Shown here one piece after another: positions 63,640-64,000 of a stretch of 64,000 bases of DNA. Position 1 is the first letter of the stretch. Every line of letters starts with the position of its first letter. The position numbers were made by a program, and so were the translations under genes. Under the pieces are notes generated by a model. It did not search any database and was not told the DNA's origin. It saw nothing but the letters and a program-made list of their open reading frames with translations. The stretch is from Acanthochlamys bracteata (lineage: Eukaryota; Streptophyta; Magnoliopsida; Pandanales; Velloziaceae). The stretch is from assembly GCA_019914995.1 (NCBI GenBank), contig CM034143.1, positions 5,557,501 through 5,621,500 of the forward strand, written 5' to 3'.

Positions 63640-64000
63640 CAGCTTACTAAAAACCTCTTTGCTAAACGTGGCGAACCCGTTAATCGACTTGGCGAACAAG
63701 GGTACTTCAGGTATTTCCATCGACGTCACACACAAAACAACACCATAATGTCAAAAAATAAATATATTTATTTTATTCTCGTGCTTTTAAAACTCGCTCT
63801 CTCTTGCATTTTTATTCGATCTCTATGCTCGCGATCGATCGCCGCACCACAAGGTAATTGTTCTGCTCGATCTGTTTCTTCGATTGTGAATCGTAGGTTT
63901 CAATTATTTGATTGCGAATCTCGTAGATCTGTTTCTCTGGTGGGGAAATTTCTAATATAATGATTGTTTTAAGGGTTTATGCTTGGATCCGTTTGTTCCT
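63640..64000 (+). other. Probable 5' leader exon and leader intron of a gene running off the right edge
   Basis: From about 63770 the plus strand is CT-rich (CTCGCTCTCTCTTGCATTT, GATCGATCGCCGCACC), then reads CACAAG|GTAATTG with the junction at 63853/63854. The following sequence is T-rich with repeated CTCGATCTG/TCGTAGATCTG phrases, typical of a plant leader intron. No coding exon is inside the window, so the product is unknown. An in-frame ATG at 63748 exists but shows no family signature. Confidence 0.45.

Noticed and set aside
1-64000. Retroelement or other virus-derived sequence
   Set aside because: No reverse transcriptase, integrase, capsid-type or long terminal repeat pattern was recognised in any frame. 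All mobile elements seen are small DNA transposons.
1-64000. tRNA, rRNA or snRNA genes
   Set aside because: Scanning by eye for the GGTTCRANNCC B-box with a matching acceptor stem gave no convincing candidate. A covariance-model search would be needed to exclude them fully.

Overview
This is a 64 kb stretch of an angiosperm nuclear genome, almost certainly a dicot-type plant. The evidence is long AT-rich intergenic DNA, small GT..AG introns, telo-box and site II promoter motifs, and gene families found only in plants: EBF ethylene F-box, STRUBBELIG-family receptor kinase, nucleobase-ascorbate transporter and SUO-type BAH/TFIIS protein. I see no retroelement coding sequence, organelle DNA, bacterial DNA, CRISPR array or tRNA. 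The species cannot be named from sequence alone. Where homology was clear, I assembled exons by hand from splice sites and reading phase.

Layout, left to right. 1-1988 (minus): 5' two-thirds of a gamma-glutamyl peptidase-like class I glutamine amidotransferase, running off the left edge. 5342-8057 (minus): an EIN3-binding F-box (EBF1/2) gene with a long 3' UTR and upstream AUGs in its leader. 11309-12770 (minus): ribosomal protein eL38, with an intron directly after the ATG. 13658-17431 (minus): a complete 14-exon nucleobase-ascorbate transporter of 533 aa. 22138-29388 (minus): SUO-like gene A, intact apart from a 1-bp frameshift. 32282-39304 (minus): its tandem copy B, clearly a pseudogene. 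41131-41862 (plus): an intronless 2H-phosphoesterase-like gene whose catalytic motifs look degenerate. 49208-56407 (plus): a complete 22-exon SPT5 transcription elongation factor gene of 1032 aa. 57069-62556 (minus): a complete 16-exon SRF8-like LRR receptor kinase of 720 aa. After about 63600 (plus) there is probably a leader exon and leader intron of a further gene.

These are independent housekeeping and signalling genes, not an operon or cluster with one task. Several share a growth-type promoter: telo-box (AAACCCTA) motifs lie in or near the leaders of eL38, SUO-A, SUO-B, the phosphoesterase-like gene and SPT5, and site II (TGGGCY) motifs precede eL38 and the right-edge gene.

Intergenic DNA holds small non-autonomous DNA transposons. 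There are four Tourist-like MITEs of about 230-265 bp with TAA/TTA-type flanks, one 757-bp element with a perfect 8-bp target duplication, one 3.1-kb element with 15-bp perfect terminal inverted repeats, and AT-rich islands bounded by CGTTTG/CAAACG. The observations most worth following are the SUO tandem pair (A frameshifted upstream of its GW motifs, B decayed and lacking both), the EBF leader with an overlapping hydrophobic uORF, and the 3.1-kb element.
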